A DNA stretch of 13,951 bases from an uncultured Clostridia bacterium (GTDB lineage Bacteria; Bacillota; Clostridia; Oscillospirales; Acutalibacteraceae), in assembly GCA_947623215.1 (NCBI GenBank), contig CANQGN010000021.1:1-13951 (forward strand). Reading direction: 5' to 3'. How positions within the stretch are numbered: position 1 is the first letter of the stretch; the number at the start of each line of letters is the position of its first letter. A program made the position numbers and the translations under genes. Shown here piece by piece: positions 1 through 7,108 of this stretch. Below the pieces are notes generated by a model, which had not been told where the DNA came from, made no database searches, and saw only the letters and a list, made by a program, of their open reading frames with translations.

Positions 1-570
1 GGAGGCCTCTGCAATGAGCGGGTCGGTTAAAAAGGGGGCAATCCAGCGGGCGAGCAGGGTAATGCCCCCCTGGTAAAGCAGCACAAACCCGGCCGCAAAC
101 AGCACCCCAAAGCCAAACTGCGAGGCGAAAATCACAGCGGCGATACCGTCTAACACCGCTTTGGCAAACTGCACGCTGTGGTCGCCCGAAATGCCGCTTT
201 GCAGCGGCCCGAGAATGGACATGGCCCCCACGCAAAAGAGCAGCGAGGCCGAAACAAAGCCGGTCGCCACCCGGCCGCTGCCGGATTCACTCGCAAAGCG
301 GCGCTCTATGGCGTTGCCCAGGCGGTGAATCAGGCCGTCTAAATTGGCCAGCTCGCCCAGCAGGCCGCCCAGCACCATGGCGCCGATTAAAATCATCACC
401 TGCTGCCCGGCCAGCGCGCCGGAAATGCCAATAAACAGGGTGCAGAGCCCCAGCCCTTTCATAAGCGTGTCGCTTAAGCGCTCCGGCAGGCCCTTTTTCA
501 GCAGCAGCCCCACGCTGCCGCCCAGCAGCACCGTGCCGGTATTCACCAGCGCGCCCAGTAAATGTTCCAT
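1..570 (-). CDS. DUF554 family membrane protein (YqgA/YdfK-like), 3' end cut by window edge
   Basis: The frame is open from the ATG at 570-568 to the left edge, giving the first 190 residues. Typical DUF554 proteins are only somewhat longer, so most of the protein is here. The sequence is very hydrophobic and glycine-rich with several membrane segments. It starts MEHLLGALVNTGTVLLGG and continues with a basic patch, a second hydrophobic stretch (QQVMILIGAMVLGGLLGEL), a conserved-looking soluble turn (LDGLIHRLGNAIERRF) and further membrane helices. These are features I associate with DUF554, a family of inner-membrane proteins of unknown function. The gene lies 59 bases downstream of potD on the same strand, so co-transcription with the pot operon is possible. 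The ribosome binding site is weak (a GAGG about 15 bases before the ATG). No function can be assigned from the sequence. Confidence 0.75.
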   Translation of the reverse strand, partial: MEHLLGALVNTGTVLLGGSVGLLLKKGLPERLSDTLMKGLGLCTLFIGISGALAGQQVMILIGAMVLGGLLGELANLDGLIHRLGNAIERRFASESGSGRVATGFVSASLLFCVGAMSILGPLQSGISGDHSVQFAKAVLDGIAAVIFASQFGFGVLFAAGFVLLYQGGITLLARWIAPFLTDPLIAEAS

Positions 571-602
571 GTTGGCGTTTTGCCTCTTTTCGTCTGGTTT
601 TT

Positions 603-624
603 CGCCGCCTTTTTTCGGGCGGCG
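603..624 (-). other. GC-rich stem-loop between potD and the DUF554 gene
   Basis: The arms CGCCGCC (603-609) and GGCGGCG (618-624) pair perfectly over seven bases around an eight-base loop. On the minus strand it directly follows the potD stop but is followed by an A-run, not a T-run, so it is not a standard intrinsic terminator. It could protect the 3' end of the pot message or reduce read-through. The pairing is seen; the role is inference. Confidence 0.35.
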
Positions 625-629
625 GGGGG

Positions 630-1919
630 TCAGGCTTTGTTCTTTGCCTTTTTGTCAAACTGCTCGCGGGCCGCTTTACGCAGCCGCTCCCGCCGACGGG
701 AGCGGGCAAAGCGCACCGCCAGCAGCGCCGCCGCGAGCGCCAGCAGCCCGGCGAAGGAGGCGTACATTACCACGTCGCCGGTGGACTTTTTGAGCTCTTT
801 CCAGTAGCCGTCCATCCGCGCCTGCGAGCTGGTGCCGAGGTACAAAAAATCTTCATACCCCGCCAGCACCGACTCGCTGGGGTAGACGCCCGGGTCGCCG
901 GCGTAGTGGTAGTAAAGCCCGCCGGTGTTGTTGCGCACGGTGGTAAGCGGGCTGGAGTAGCCGGTGTAGTGGGCGTTGGCAAGCCCCGTTTGGTACTGGC
1001 ACAAAAAGTCGATGTACCGCTCGGCGGCCAGCTTGTTTTGGCAGCCTTTCGGTATACACAGCAAATCGACAAATTTATTGGCGGTTTGGCGGGTAATGGT
1101 GCCAAAGGCCAGCTCTACCCCCTCGGCGGCGTTGGCCTTCATAATCAGGTAGTCGCCGTAGTAGCAGGGAGCCAGCCAGGCCTCGCCGTTTTGCATTTTG
1201 TCAAAGGCTTCGTCGGTTACGTAGCCCTGCACCAGCGGCTTTTGGGCTTTTAAGTCGTCGCTGGCAACCTGCCACTCGGCGGCGTTGGGGCTGTTTAACG
1301 AAAAGCCGTTTTTGGCCAGCGCAATGGCAAAGGCGTCGCGGGCGTTGTTAAACATTAAAATTTTGCCCTTGTAGGCCTCGTTCCACAGTACGTCCCATTG
1401 GTTTACCGCGCCAGACACCTTGCCGGTGTTGTACACAATGCCCACGTACCCCCACATGTAGGGTACGGTGTACTCGTGGGTGGGGTCGTAGTGCCAGTCG
1501 TCGCCCTTAAAGGCCTCGTCTACGTCGGCATAATGGGGAATGTTGGCAAAGTCCAGCTTTTCCAGCATGTCTTCCTGAATCATGCGGTTGGCCATGTAGT
1601 CAGAGGGCACAATTACGTCGTAATTCGCGCCGCCGGCCGAGAGCTTTTGGTAAAGGGCCTCGTTATTCTCATAAGTGGTGTAGTTTACGGTAATTTCGCG
1701 GCCGTAAGTTTGGCGGTAGTAGTCTTCAAAAGCGCGGTTTACGTCCATGGCGGTGGCTTCGTCATAATAACTGCCGTCGTCGGTGCCAAGGTCCATATAC
1801 ACGCCCCAGTTGTACACGTTCAGCTGCTCGGCCGTTTTGGCCTCTGTCTCGGCGGCCGCCGCGGCGGGCGGGGCGCACAGCAGGCAAAGCGCACTCAGCA
1901 GCAGGCAAATGCGTTTCAT
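630..1919 (-). CDS. potD: Spermidine/putrescine ABC transporter substrate-binding protein with C-terminal membrane anchor
   Basis: A 429-residue periplasmic-binding-type protein that would capture polyamines outside the cell and deliver them to PotBC. Residues 1-23 or so form a signal peptide (MKRICLLLSALCLLC then an alanine run). No proper lipobox precedes a cysteine. The body carries PotD-like segments: LNVYNWGVYMD near the N-terminus, TTYENNEALYQKL, YDVIVPSDYMANRMIQED, and YTVPYMWGYVGIVYNTGKV. The last about 49 residues are unusual: a hydrophobic helix at about 385-404 followed by a strongly basic tail (RSRRRERLRK, ending KKAKNKA), which predicts a C-terminal anchor with the tail in the cytoplasm. 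The ATG overlaps the potC stop by four bases (ATGA), and an AAAGGAG sits just upstream. It is the last gene of the canonical potABCD order. Family call is firm; the precise polyamine is not determined. Confidence 0.93.
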   Translation of the reverse strand: MKRICLLLSALCLLCAPPAAAAAETEAKTAEQLNVYNWGVYMDLGTDDGSYYDEATAMDVNRAFEDYYRQTYGREITVNYTTYENNEALYQKLSAGGANYDVIVPSDYMANRMIQEDMLEKLDFANIPHYADVDEAFKGDDWHYDPTHEYTVPYMWGYVGIVYNTGKVSGAVNQWDVLWNEAYKGKILMFNNARDAFAIALAKNGFSLNSPNAAEWQVASDDLKAQKPLVQGYVTDEAFDKMQNGEAWLAPCYYGDYLIMKANAAEGVELAFGTITRQTANKFVDLLCIPKGCQNKLAAERYIDFLCQYQTGLANAHYTGYSSPLTTVRNNTGGLYYHYAGDPGVYPSESVLAGYEDFLYLGTSSQARMDGYWKELKKSTGDVVMYASFAGLLALAAALLAVRFARSRRRERLRKAAREQFDKKAKNKA

Positions 1920-2746
1920 TGGCGCGCTCCTTTCTGTTTTTCGCGTTTGGCTTCTTTGTCCTCGCGCAGGTTAATGAGCACCAGCAGCACCAGCACCACC
2001 ACAAACATCAGGGTAGAAAGGGCGTTAATGTCTGGCCGAACCGGTTTTTTAGTCATGGAGTAAATGTAAAGCGGCAGGGTGGTAAAGGAGGGGCCGGCGG
2101 TGAAAAAGCTGATGACAAAATCATCGACCGACAGGGTAAAGGCCATAATAAACCCGGTTACAATGCCGGAGGAAATAGCCGGCAGCACCACCTTAAAAAA
2201 GGCGGCGGCGGGGGTGCAGCCGAGGTCCTGCGCCGCTTCCGAAAGGTGGCGGTCTACGCGCGAGAGCACCGGCAGCACCGAAAGAATGACATAGGGCAGG
2301 TTAAAGGTGACGTGGGCAATGAGGAGCGTCCAAAAGCCGAGCACCGACTCCCGGTGGAGCAGCCGCCCGGCAAATACAAAGAGCAGCAGCATAGAAACGC
2401 CGGTTACAATATCGGGGTTCATCATGGGCACGTTGGTAACGGCGTTTACCACCCGGCGGGGCCAGCGGCGCATACGGTCTATGCCCACCGCCGCCGCGGT
2501 GCCAAGCAGGGTAGAAATAACAGCCGAGGCCGCCGCCAGCAGCAGCGTATTATAAAGCGCCTGCAGCACGTAGCGGTTTTGAAAAAGCGAAAGGTACCAC
2601 CGCAGCGAAAAGCCGGTAAACTGGCTGGTAGAGCTGCCGGCGTTAAAAGAAAAGAATACCAGCACCGCAATGGGGGCGTACATCAGCGCGAACACCACCA
2701 CTAAATAAAGCAGGGCCCCGGGCGAGAGAGAACGCTTTTGCTTCAT
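1916..2746 (-). CDS. potC: Spermidine/putrescine ABC transporter permease PotC
   Basis: A 276-residue inner-membrane permease that pairs with PotB to form the polyamine channel. The chosen start is the ATG at 2746-2744 (MKQKRSLSPG), because it overlaps the potB stop in an ATGA and has a GAGGAGG sequence at a proper distance inside the end of potB; an upstream in-frame start would only add about 18 non-conserved residues. The first transmembrane helix (ALLYLVVVFALMYAPIAVLV) is followed by the permease core. The EAA loop that contacts the ATPase is EAAQDLGCTPAAAFFKVVLP, followed by AISSGIVTGFIMAFTLSVDDFVIS, a stretch typical of PotC. The C-terminus is a basic cytoplasmic tail. Tight overlaps on both sides point to translational coupling and equal subunit supply. 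Confidence 0.94.
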   Translation of the reverse strand: MKQKRSLSPGALLYLVVVFALMYAPIAVLVFFSFNAGSSTSQFTGFSLRWYLSLFQNRYVLQALYNTLLLAAASAVISTLLGTAAAVGIDRMRRWPRRVVNAVTNVPMMNPDIVTGVSMLLLFVFAGRLLHRESVLGFWTLLIAHVTFNLPYVILSVLPVLSRVDRHLSEAAQDLGCTPAAAFFKVVLPAISSGIVTGFIMAFTLSVDDFVISFFTAGPSFTTLPLYIYSMTKKPVRPDINALSTLMFVVVLVLLVLINLREDKEAKREKQKGARQ

Positions 2747-3567
2747 ACCAAAATCGCCTCCTCGTCCCCGCCGGTAAACTGGTTCATCACCAGCATACAC
2801 AGCAAAATCATGCCCATTAAAATGAGCGACATGGTGGCGCCGGTGTTGTAGTTGGCCTCGCTGTTAAAGGTGTATTCTATAATATCGCCCACCAGCGTAA
2901 TGCTGCCCCCCAGCTTGCTGGAGATGTAAAAGGTGCTGACCGACGGCACAAACACCATGGTAACACCCGAAACAATGCCCGGAATGCTTAAGGGGAACAC
3001 CACCCGGCGGAAGGTTTGAAAGCCGTTGCAGCCGAGGTCGCGCGAGGCCTCCAGCACGGGGGTTTCTATGCGGGTCATTACGTTGTAAATGGGCAATATC
3101 ATGTAAGGGATAAAATTGTACACCATACCGGCCACCACCGCCCCCTCGGTGTTAATCAAGTGCACCGGCGGCAGGTGCAGCAGCGAGAGCAGCTCGTTAA
3201 TAAAACCGGTATCTTCGAGCAGCTTCATTAAAGCGTAGGTGCGCAGCAGCAGGTTAATCCACATGGGCAGCATGACCAGCACCATGAGCAGCCGCTGGGT
3301 TTTGGGGGAGCAGCGGGTAATCAAATAGGCCAGCGGGTAAGAGATGAGCAGGCAAATAATGGTAGAGAGCAGCCCCAGCCAGATAGAGAGAATAAAGGTG
3401 TGCGAAAAGCCGGCGATTTCGTGAAAATTCGAGAGGGTAAAGTTGCCGGCCGGGTCGGTAAAGGCGTAGTAGGCCACCATGGCCAGCGGCACCACAATAA
3501 ACACCGCCGCCCACACAAGGTAAGGCGCGGCAACCAGCTTTTGCCGCAGGGCGCGGGGGTTAGTCAT
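2743..3567 (-). CDS. potB: Spermidine/putrescine ABC transporter permease PotB
   Basis: A 274-residue permease, the first membrane subunit of the importer. The start is the ATG at 3567-3565 (MTNPRALRQKLVAAPYLVW). It overlaps the last eight bases of potA and has AAAGGAGG twelve bases upstream, inside potA. The longer in-frame reading would add about 33 arginine-rich residues that overlap potA and do not resemble the family. Six or so hydrophobic helices are visible. The EAA coupling loop is EASRDLGCNGFQTFRRVVFP, followed by LSIPGIVSGVTMVFVPSVSTFYIS, which is characteristic of PotB-type permeases. It ends in an acidic GGDEEAILV tail. It works with PotC, PotA and PotD encoded alongside. Confidence 0.94.
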   Translation of the reverse strand: MTNPRALRQKLVAAPYLVWAAVFIVVPLAMVAYYAFTDPAGNFTLSNFHEIAGFSHTFILSIWLGLLSTIICLLISYPLAYLITRCSPKTQRLLMVLVMLPMWINLLLRTYALMKLLEDTGFINELLSLLHLPPVHLINTEGAVVAGMVYNFIPYMILPIYNVMTRIETPVLEASRDLGCNGFQTFRRVVFPLSIPGIVSGVTMVFVPSVSTFYISSKLGGSITLVGDIIEYTFNSEANYNTGATMSLILMGMILLCMLVMNQFTGGDEEAILV

Positions 3568-4717
3568 CGTCCCCGTCGCCTCCTTTCGCCGCCGCTGCTT
3601 CCTCCGCCGAAAAGGCGGGGTCGCTAAGGCGGTCCATTTCGTCGCTGAAGGTGCTGTAATCGCCAAACAGGCCGGAATATTCCGACTTGCGCATCACGTG
3701 AATATCCTCCGGCCCAACGGTTAAGCCAATGTGCTCGCCCACCGTAATGCAGGCGGTGGTTTGCACCATCCATTTAAAGCCGTTTACGTCTACAATCACT
3801 TCGTAATGCACGCCCTTAAAGGTAGAGCCGGTAACAAGGCCAGAGAGCATTCCCGCTTCCGGCGCCCCCACCTTTACGTCTTCGGGGCGAATGACCACGT
3901 CTACCGGCTGCTCCCGGTCAAAGCCGCCGTCTACGCACTCGAAGTCGCGCCCGGCAAAGCGGCAAAGGCCGTCGCGCAGCATTACGCCGTCTATAATGTT
4001 GCTCTCGCCAATAAAGTCCGCCACAAAGGCGTTTTGGGGTTCGTTGTATACGTCCTGCGGCGTGCCGATTTGCTGAATGCGGCCGTCGTTCATCACCACC
4101 ACCCGGTCAGACATGGAAAGCGCCTCTTCCTGGTCGTGGGTAACGAACACAAAGGTAATGCCCAGGCTTTTTTGAATGTTTTTCAGCTCTACCTGCATGT
4201 CTTTGCGCAGCTTTAAGTCCAGCGCGGCCAGCGGTTCGTCCAGCAGCAGCATTTTGGGGCGGGTTACCAGCGCGCGGGCAATGGCCACCCGCTGCTGCTG
4301 CCCGCCGGAGAGCGCCTGAATGCGGCGCTTTTCAAACCCGCGCAGGTTGACCATGTTCAGCACCTGCTCCACCCGCTCGCACAGCTCCGCCTCGGGGGTT
4401 TTGCGCACCCGCAGGCCAAAGGCAATGTTGTCGTATACGTTTAAATGGGGAAAAAGGGCGTATCGCTGAAAAATGGTAGAAACCTGTCGCTTGTGGGGCG
4501 GCACCCCTTTCATACTTCGGCCGTCAAAGGTAACGGTGCCCGCTTGCGGTTCCACAAAGCCGCCGAGAATGCGCAGCGTAGTGGTTTTGCCGCAGCCGGA
4601 GGGGCCCAGCAGGGTAATGAATTCTCCGTTTTGAATGTCTAAACTGACGCGGTCGAGCACGATTTCTCCGTCAAACGCAACCGTAACGTCTTGCAGCGAT
4701 ACAATGAGGTCGGCCAT
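3560..4717 (-). CDS. potA: Spermidine/putrescine ABC transporter ATP-binding protein
   Basis: A 385-residue ATPase that powers polyamine import. Visible motifs: Walker A GPSGCGKT at 38-45, Q-loop glutamine at 84 (TIFQRYALFPH), signature LSGGQ at 136-140, Walker B LLLDE at 157-161, and the H-loop histidine at 194 (VTHDQEEA). The region after about 240 fits the C-terminal TOBE-type regulatory domain of this transporter group (VVIRPEDVKVG, GLVTGSTFKGVHYEVIVDV). The protein ends with an acidic tail rich in alanine and aspartate (ending GGDGDDD), longer than I would expect and probably dispensable. The ATG at 4717-4715 is preceded by an AAGGGA site. It is the first gene of the operon, about 115 bases downstream of the predicted transcription start. 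Confidence 0.95.
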   Translation of the reverse strand: MADLIVSLQDVTVAFDGEIVLDRVSLDIQNGEFITLLGPSGCGKTTTLRILGGFVEPQAGTVTFDGRSMKGVPPHKRQVSTIFQRYALFPHLNVYDNIAFGLRVRKTPEAELCERVEQVLNMVNLRGFEKRRIQALSGGQQQRVAIARALVTRPKMLLLDEPLAALDLKLRKDMQVELKNIQKSLGITFVFVTHDQEEALSMSDRVVVMNDGRIQQIGTPQDVYNEPQNAFVADFIGESNIIDGVMLRDGLCRFAGRDFECVDGGFDREQPVDVVIRPEDVKVGAPEAGMLSGLVTGSTFKGVHYEVIVDVNGFKWMVQTTACITVGEHIGLTVGPEDIHVMRKSEYSGLFGDYSTFSDEMDRLSDPAFSAEEAAAAKGGDGDDD

Positions 4718-4832
4718 TTATGCATCCCTTTCTTTAATCAAACGATTGAGCCTTTAAAACGACCGCCCGCCGACAGGGGCAGGCGGGGAAAACGGGGGAA
4801 AAACGAACGCTGCCACAGGTTCGTACTTTCTC
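4718..4832 (-). promoter_or_regulatory. Untranslated leader of the pot operon with two possible hairpins
   Basis: This is the transcribed leader between the predicted potA promoter and the potA start. Read on the minus strand it holds, first, the pair ACGAAC (4824-4819) and GTTCGT (4808-4803) around a ten-base loop, followed by TTTT. Second, nearer potA, there is a CCCGCC...GGCGGG pair with a C-rich loop around 4763-4785, followed by CGGTCGTTTT. Both stems are short and their U-tracts weak. They could be an attenuator or incidental. I do not recognise a known riboswitch class here. Confidence 0.3.
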
Positions 4833-4838
4833 ATCTTA

Positions 4839-4867
4839 ACTATACGGTTTTTTGGTGCAAAAGTCAA
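4839..4867 (-). promoter_or_regulatory. Sigma-A-type promoter of potABCD
   Basis: On the minus strand TTGACT (4867-4862), a 17-base spacer and TATAGT (4844-4839) form a near-consensus vegetative promoter. It points at potA and is the only strong candidate in the 310-base divergent gap between potA and spoIIAA. Transcription would start near 4832. Confidence 0.8.
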
Positions 4868-5027
4868 GGGGTTTCGGGCCGCTTTTTTGCCTGGTTCGCC
4901 CCCCTTCGGCACAACCCGGCAGCATTCGCCGGCGGCTTTCTTGCGGCTTCGCCGGGCAAAAGGGGTATGGTAATAGGGCGCAACGGCCTGTCCGTTGACG
5001 ATTGACCGGAAAGGAATGCTGCCCGCT
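4868..5027 (+). other. Upstream region of the spoIIA operon
   Basis: This half of the divergent gap lies ahead of spoIIAA. It is GC-rich with a possible long-loop stem CCCGGC (4915-4920) with GCCGGG (4951-4956). The spoIIA operon is sigma-H controlled in Bacillus, but I could not find a convincing sigma-H promoter here; the nearest look-alike (AAAAGGGGTAT, near 4958-4968) lacks a matching -10. The only clear site is the ribosome binding sequence GGAAAGGA at 5008-5015 for spoIIAA. Confidence 0.35.
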
Positions 5028-5363
5028 ATGTCCATTCGCATACAGTCGGACGGAGAAACCGTCACCGCTTATTTGGAGGGAGAAATCGACCACCACGCCG
5101 CCGCCGAAATGCGGGAGGCCATTGACGCCGAGCTGAACGGCGGCGCCCGGCTGCTCATTTTGGATTTTCGCGACGTGACCTTTATGGACAGCTCGGGAAT
5201 CGGGCTGGTTATGGGGCGATACCGCCAAATTCGCCGAAACGAGGGCGAATTGCAGGTGGTGAACACCTCGCCGCAGATTTATAAGGTAATGCGCGTGGCC
5301 GGGCTGGACCGCCTGGCCGTGCTGGAAAAAGGCCAACGCAAAAGGAGCGAGAGCGACGTATGA
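5028..5363 (+). CDS. spoIIAA: Anti-sigma F factor antagonist SpoIIAA
   Basis: A 111-residue STAS-domain protein. In the family, unphosphorylated SpoIIAA binds the anti-sigma factor SpoIIAB and frees sigma-F in the forespore; phosphorylation on a conserved serine by SpoIIAB turns it off, and SpoIIE reverses this. The motif TFMDSSGIGLVMGRYRQI contains that site: Ser55 (first serine after Asp54) matches the phosphorylated serine of the Bacillus protein. LEGEIDHHAAAEMREAI near residue 17 is also typical. I chose the ATG at 5028 because GGAAAGGA ends twelve bases upstream and the protein then starts like its relatives; the ATG at 5016 is too close to that site. It overlaps spoIIAB by four bases and leads the classic three-gene operon. 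Confidence 0.95.
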   Translation: MSIRIQSDGETVTAYLEGEIDHHAAAEMREAIDAELNGGARLLILDFRDVTFMDSSGIGLVMGRYRQIRRNEGELQVVNTSPQIYKVMRVAGLDRLAVLEKGQRKRSESDV

Positions 5364-5791
5364 ACTCCCCCGTAAACGAAACGAAAATCACCCTGCTTTC
5401 CCGTTCGTGCAACGAAAGCTACGCCCGGGTGGCGGCCGCCGCCTTTGTGGCCCAGCTGGACCCCACGGTAGAGGAGCTGGGCGACATTAAAACCGCCGTT
5501 TCAGAGGCGGTAACCAACTGCATTGTGCACGCCTACCGGGACGAAATAGGCCCCGTTACCATTACCGTTTCGCTTTATGAAGACCGGCGGGTGCGCATTC
5601 GCGTGCGCGACCGGGGCTGCGGCATTGCCAACGTGCGGCAGGCCATGCAGCCGCTTTTTACCACCGGCGGCGAAGAGCGGGCGGGGCTGGGCTTTGCGGT
5701 GATGCAAAGCTTTACCGACCGGGTACGGGTGCGCTCCGCCCCCGGGCGGGGCACCACCGTAACGCTGGAAAAAACCCTGCAAAAGCGATGA
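5360..5791 (+). CDS. spoIIAB: Anti-sigma F factor and serine kinase SpoIIAB
   Basis: A 143-residue GHKL-type kinase. In the family it holds sigma-F inactive in the predivisional cell and mother cell and phosphorylates SpoIIAA. Visible motifs: N-box SEAVTNCIVHAY, with Glu49 as likely catalytic base and Asn53 as magnesium ligand; G1 box DRGCGI starting at Asp84; PLFTTGGEERAGLGF as the ATP lid and G2 region; and SAPGRGTTV at the end of the fold. SYARVAAAAFVAQLDPT near residue 20 carries the arginine (Arg23) that matches the sigma-contacting arginine of the Bacillus protein. The start overlaps the spoIIAA stop in ATGA with AAAGGAG at 5341-5347. Its own stop overlaps the sigF start in the same way. 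Confidence 0.95.
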   Translation: MNSPVNETKITLLSRSCNESYARVAAAAFVAQLDPTVEELGDIKTAVSEAVTNCIVHAYRDEIGPVTITVSLYEDRRVRIRVRDRGCGIANVRQAMQPLFTTGGEERAGLGFAVMQSFTDRVRVRSAPGRGTTVTLEKTLQKR

Positions 5792-6441
5792 TGACCGCCG
5801 CGCAAAGCGATTTGGTGGAGCAAAATTTGGGGTTGGTACATGCCTGCTGCCACAAAATGACCGGCAGGGGAATTGAATACGACGACCTGTACGGCGCGGG
5901 CTGCCTGGGGCTGGTAAAGGCCGCGCGGGGATTTGACCCCACCCGGGGGCTGCGCTTTTCTACCTACGCGGTGCCGGTCATTTTGGGGGAGATTCGGCGG
6001 CTGTTTCGCGACGGCGGCAGCCTGCGGGTCAGCCGCTCGCTGCGTGAGACGGCCGCCGCAGCGGCGCGGCAGTCGGCCGTACTTTCCCGCACGCTGGGGC
6101 GGGAGCCCACGGTAACGGAGCTGGCGGAGTCGCTGCAGCTGCCCGCCGAGCGGGTAACCGAGGCGCTGCTGTCAGCCCGGCCGGTGCTCTCGCTTACTGC
6201 GGGGGAAGAGGAGGGCCAGCTGGAGGTGCCGGTAGCCGGGTGCGAGGAGTCGCTGTGCGACCGGCAGTCGCTGCGCCAAACCATCGCCGCCCTGCCCCCG
6301 GCCGACCGGCAGCTGCTGGCGCTGCGCTACTACGGCGGCAAAACCCAAACCCAAACGGCGGCGGCGCTGGGGCTGTCGCAGGTGCAGGTTTCGCGCCGCG
6401 AGCGGGCGCTGCTGCGCCAACTGCGCGAAGAATTGGTATAG
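5788..6441 (+). CDS. sigF: Forespore-specific RNA polymerase sigma-F factor
   Basis: A 217-residue sigma-70 family protein that directs early forespore transcription. Region 2 is clear: EQNLGLVHACCHKMTGRGIEYDDL, then GAGCLGLVKAARGFDP, then RFSTYAVPVILGEIRRLFRDGG, followed by SLRVSRSLRE, which is diagnostic of sporulation sigma factors of the F/G group. Region 3 (LGREPTVTELAESLQLPAERV) and region 4.2 (KTQTQTAAALGLSQVQVSRRERALL) follow. The position after spoIIAB decides F rather than G. The first ATG (5788) overlaps the spoIIAB stop; a second ATG follows directly at 5791, and no independent ribosome binding site is evident, so translation is probably coupled. The protein starts almost at region 2.1 and lacks roughly the first 30 residues present in the Bacillus protein. 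Confidence 0.94.
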   Translation: MMTAAQSDLVEQNLGLVHACCHKMTGRGIEYDDLYGAGCLGLVKAARGFDPTRGLRFSTYAVPVILGEIRRLFRDGGSLRVSRSLRETAAAAARQSAVLSRTLGREPTVTELAESLQLPAERVTEALLSARPVLSLTAGEEEGQLEVPVAGCEESLCDRQSLRQTIAALPPADRQLLALRYYGGKTQTQTAAALGLSQVQVSRRERALLRQLREELV

Positions 6442-6444
6442 CGC

Positions 6445-6466
6445 AACGGGTTTTTGGCCGTTTTTG
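6445..6466 (+). terminator. Possible weak terminator after sigF
   Basis: AACGG (6445-6449) and CCGTT (6458-6462) form a short stem followed by a short T-run, just after the sigF stop. A second T-rich, GC-alternating stretch follows to about 6480. The stem is only five bases, so efficiency is doubtful. It fits the need to end the spoIIA transcript before the strong yceD promoter. Confidence 0.3.
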
Positions 6467-6496
6467 CGGCGGTTTTTTGCCGGGTAAAATTTTTGC

Positions 6497-6525
6497 TTGA
6501 CAAACCGCCCGCCCCTCGATATAAT
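6497..6525 (+). promoter_or_regulatory. Perfect consensus sigma-A promoter for yceD-rpmF
   Basis: TTGACA (6497-6502), a 17-base spacer and TATAAT (6520-6525) match the consensus exactly. The predicted start near 6532 leaves a leader of about 30 bases before yceD. Strong constitutive expression fits a ribosomal protein operon. Confidence 0.9.
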
Positions 6526-6562
6526 ATACCTTGCACTTTTCTATCAGGCGGGGGGCTGCCCG

Positions 6563-7054
6563 ATGCTGAATCTTACCCCGGTTTCTGCCGGTGCGGGCGA
6601 CGTTTCGTTTGCCTGCTCGCTCGATTTATCCGATTTGGATTTTTCGGGTAACCGGCCCTTTCGCCAGCCGGTTAAGGTAACCGGCCGGGTTGCGGCTGTC
6701 GGCGGCGTGGTCAGCCTTACGGCGATGGCGTCTTTTACCTTTACGGCGCCCTGCGACCTGTGCGGCTGCGTGGTAGAAAAGAATTTTACCCTTCCCTTTT
6801 GCCATACGGTGGTAGCCGAGGCAGAAGAGGAAAACGACGATTTTGCCCTGGCGCCCGACTGGCAGCTGGACGAAGAGGCGCTGCTGCGGGACGATTTGAT
6901 TTTATGGGTGCCTTTGCGCTTTGTGTGTAAAGAAGACTGCAAGGGCCTTTGTCCCGTTTGCGGCTGCAACCGCAACGAGCAAACCTGCAACTGCGTGCAA
7001 AAGACGGGCGATTCCCGCTTTGCCGCCCTTGCCCGTTTGCTGGAGGACGAATGA
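6563..7054 (+). CDS. yceD: YceD family (DUF177) protein, large-subunit rRNA accumulation factor family
   Basis: A 163-residue protein of the YceD/DUF177 family, nearly always encoded just before rpmF and in several bacteria and plastids tied to 23S rRNA accumulation. The C-terminal signature CKEDCKGLCPVCG (near residues 115-127) followed by CNRNEQTCNC is diagnostic, and an earlier cysteine group, APCDLCGC, near residue 55 completes a likely metal-binding set. A strongly acidic stretch (EAEEENDDFALAPDWQLDEEALL) lies between them. The ATG at 6563 was chosen over upstream frames because those lie inside the promoter and before the transcription start; a G-rich AGGCGGGG sequence precedes it. It is separated from rpmF by 54 bases. 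A direct molecular role in this organism is not shown here. Confidence 0.9.
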   Translation: MLNLTPVSAGAGDVSFACSLDLSDLDFSGNRPFRQPVKVTGRVAAVGGVVSLTAMASFTFTAPCDLCGCVVEKNFTLPFCHTVVAEAEEENDDFALAPDWQLDEEALLRDDLILWVPLRFVCKEDCKGLCPVCGCNRNEQTCNCVQKTGDSRFAALARLLEDE

Positions 7055-7108
7055 ATTTCGGTCGCAAGCCCCGGGTGAACCCGATAACCGGATTAAGGAG
7101 GTGCTGAC

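Noticed and set aside
603..624. Intrinsic terminator after potD
   Set aside because: The stem is good but on the transcribed strand it is followed by A residues, and on the other strand by G residues, so there is no U-tract.
1398..2704. Long plus-strand open frames opposite potD and potC
   Set aside because: They are antisense shadows of a high-GC operon: compositionally biased (His, Arg and Gly rich), without domains or ribosome binding sites, while the minus strand encodes clear family members.
4718..4832. Known riboswitch in the pot leader
   Set aside because: No conserved core of a riboswitch class I know could be found; only short generic hairpins.
4940..5015. Sigma-H promoter for spoIIAA
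   Set aside because: AAAAGGGGTAT resembles a -35 only loosely and no GAAT-type -10 follows at the right spacing. The GAAAGGAAT at 5009-5017 is the ribosome binding site.
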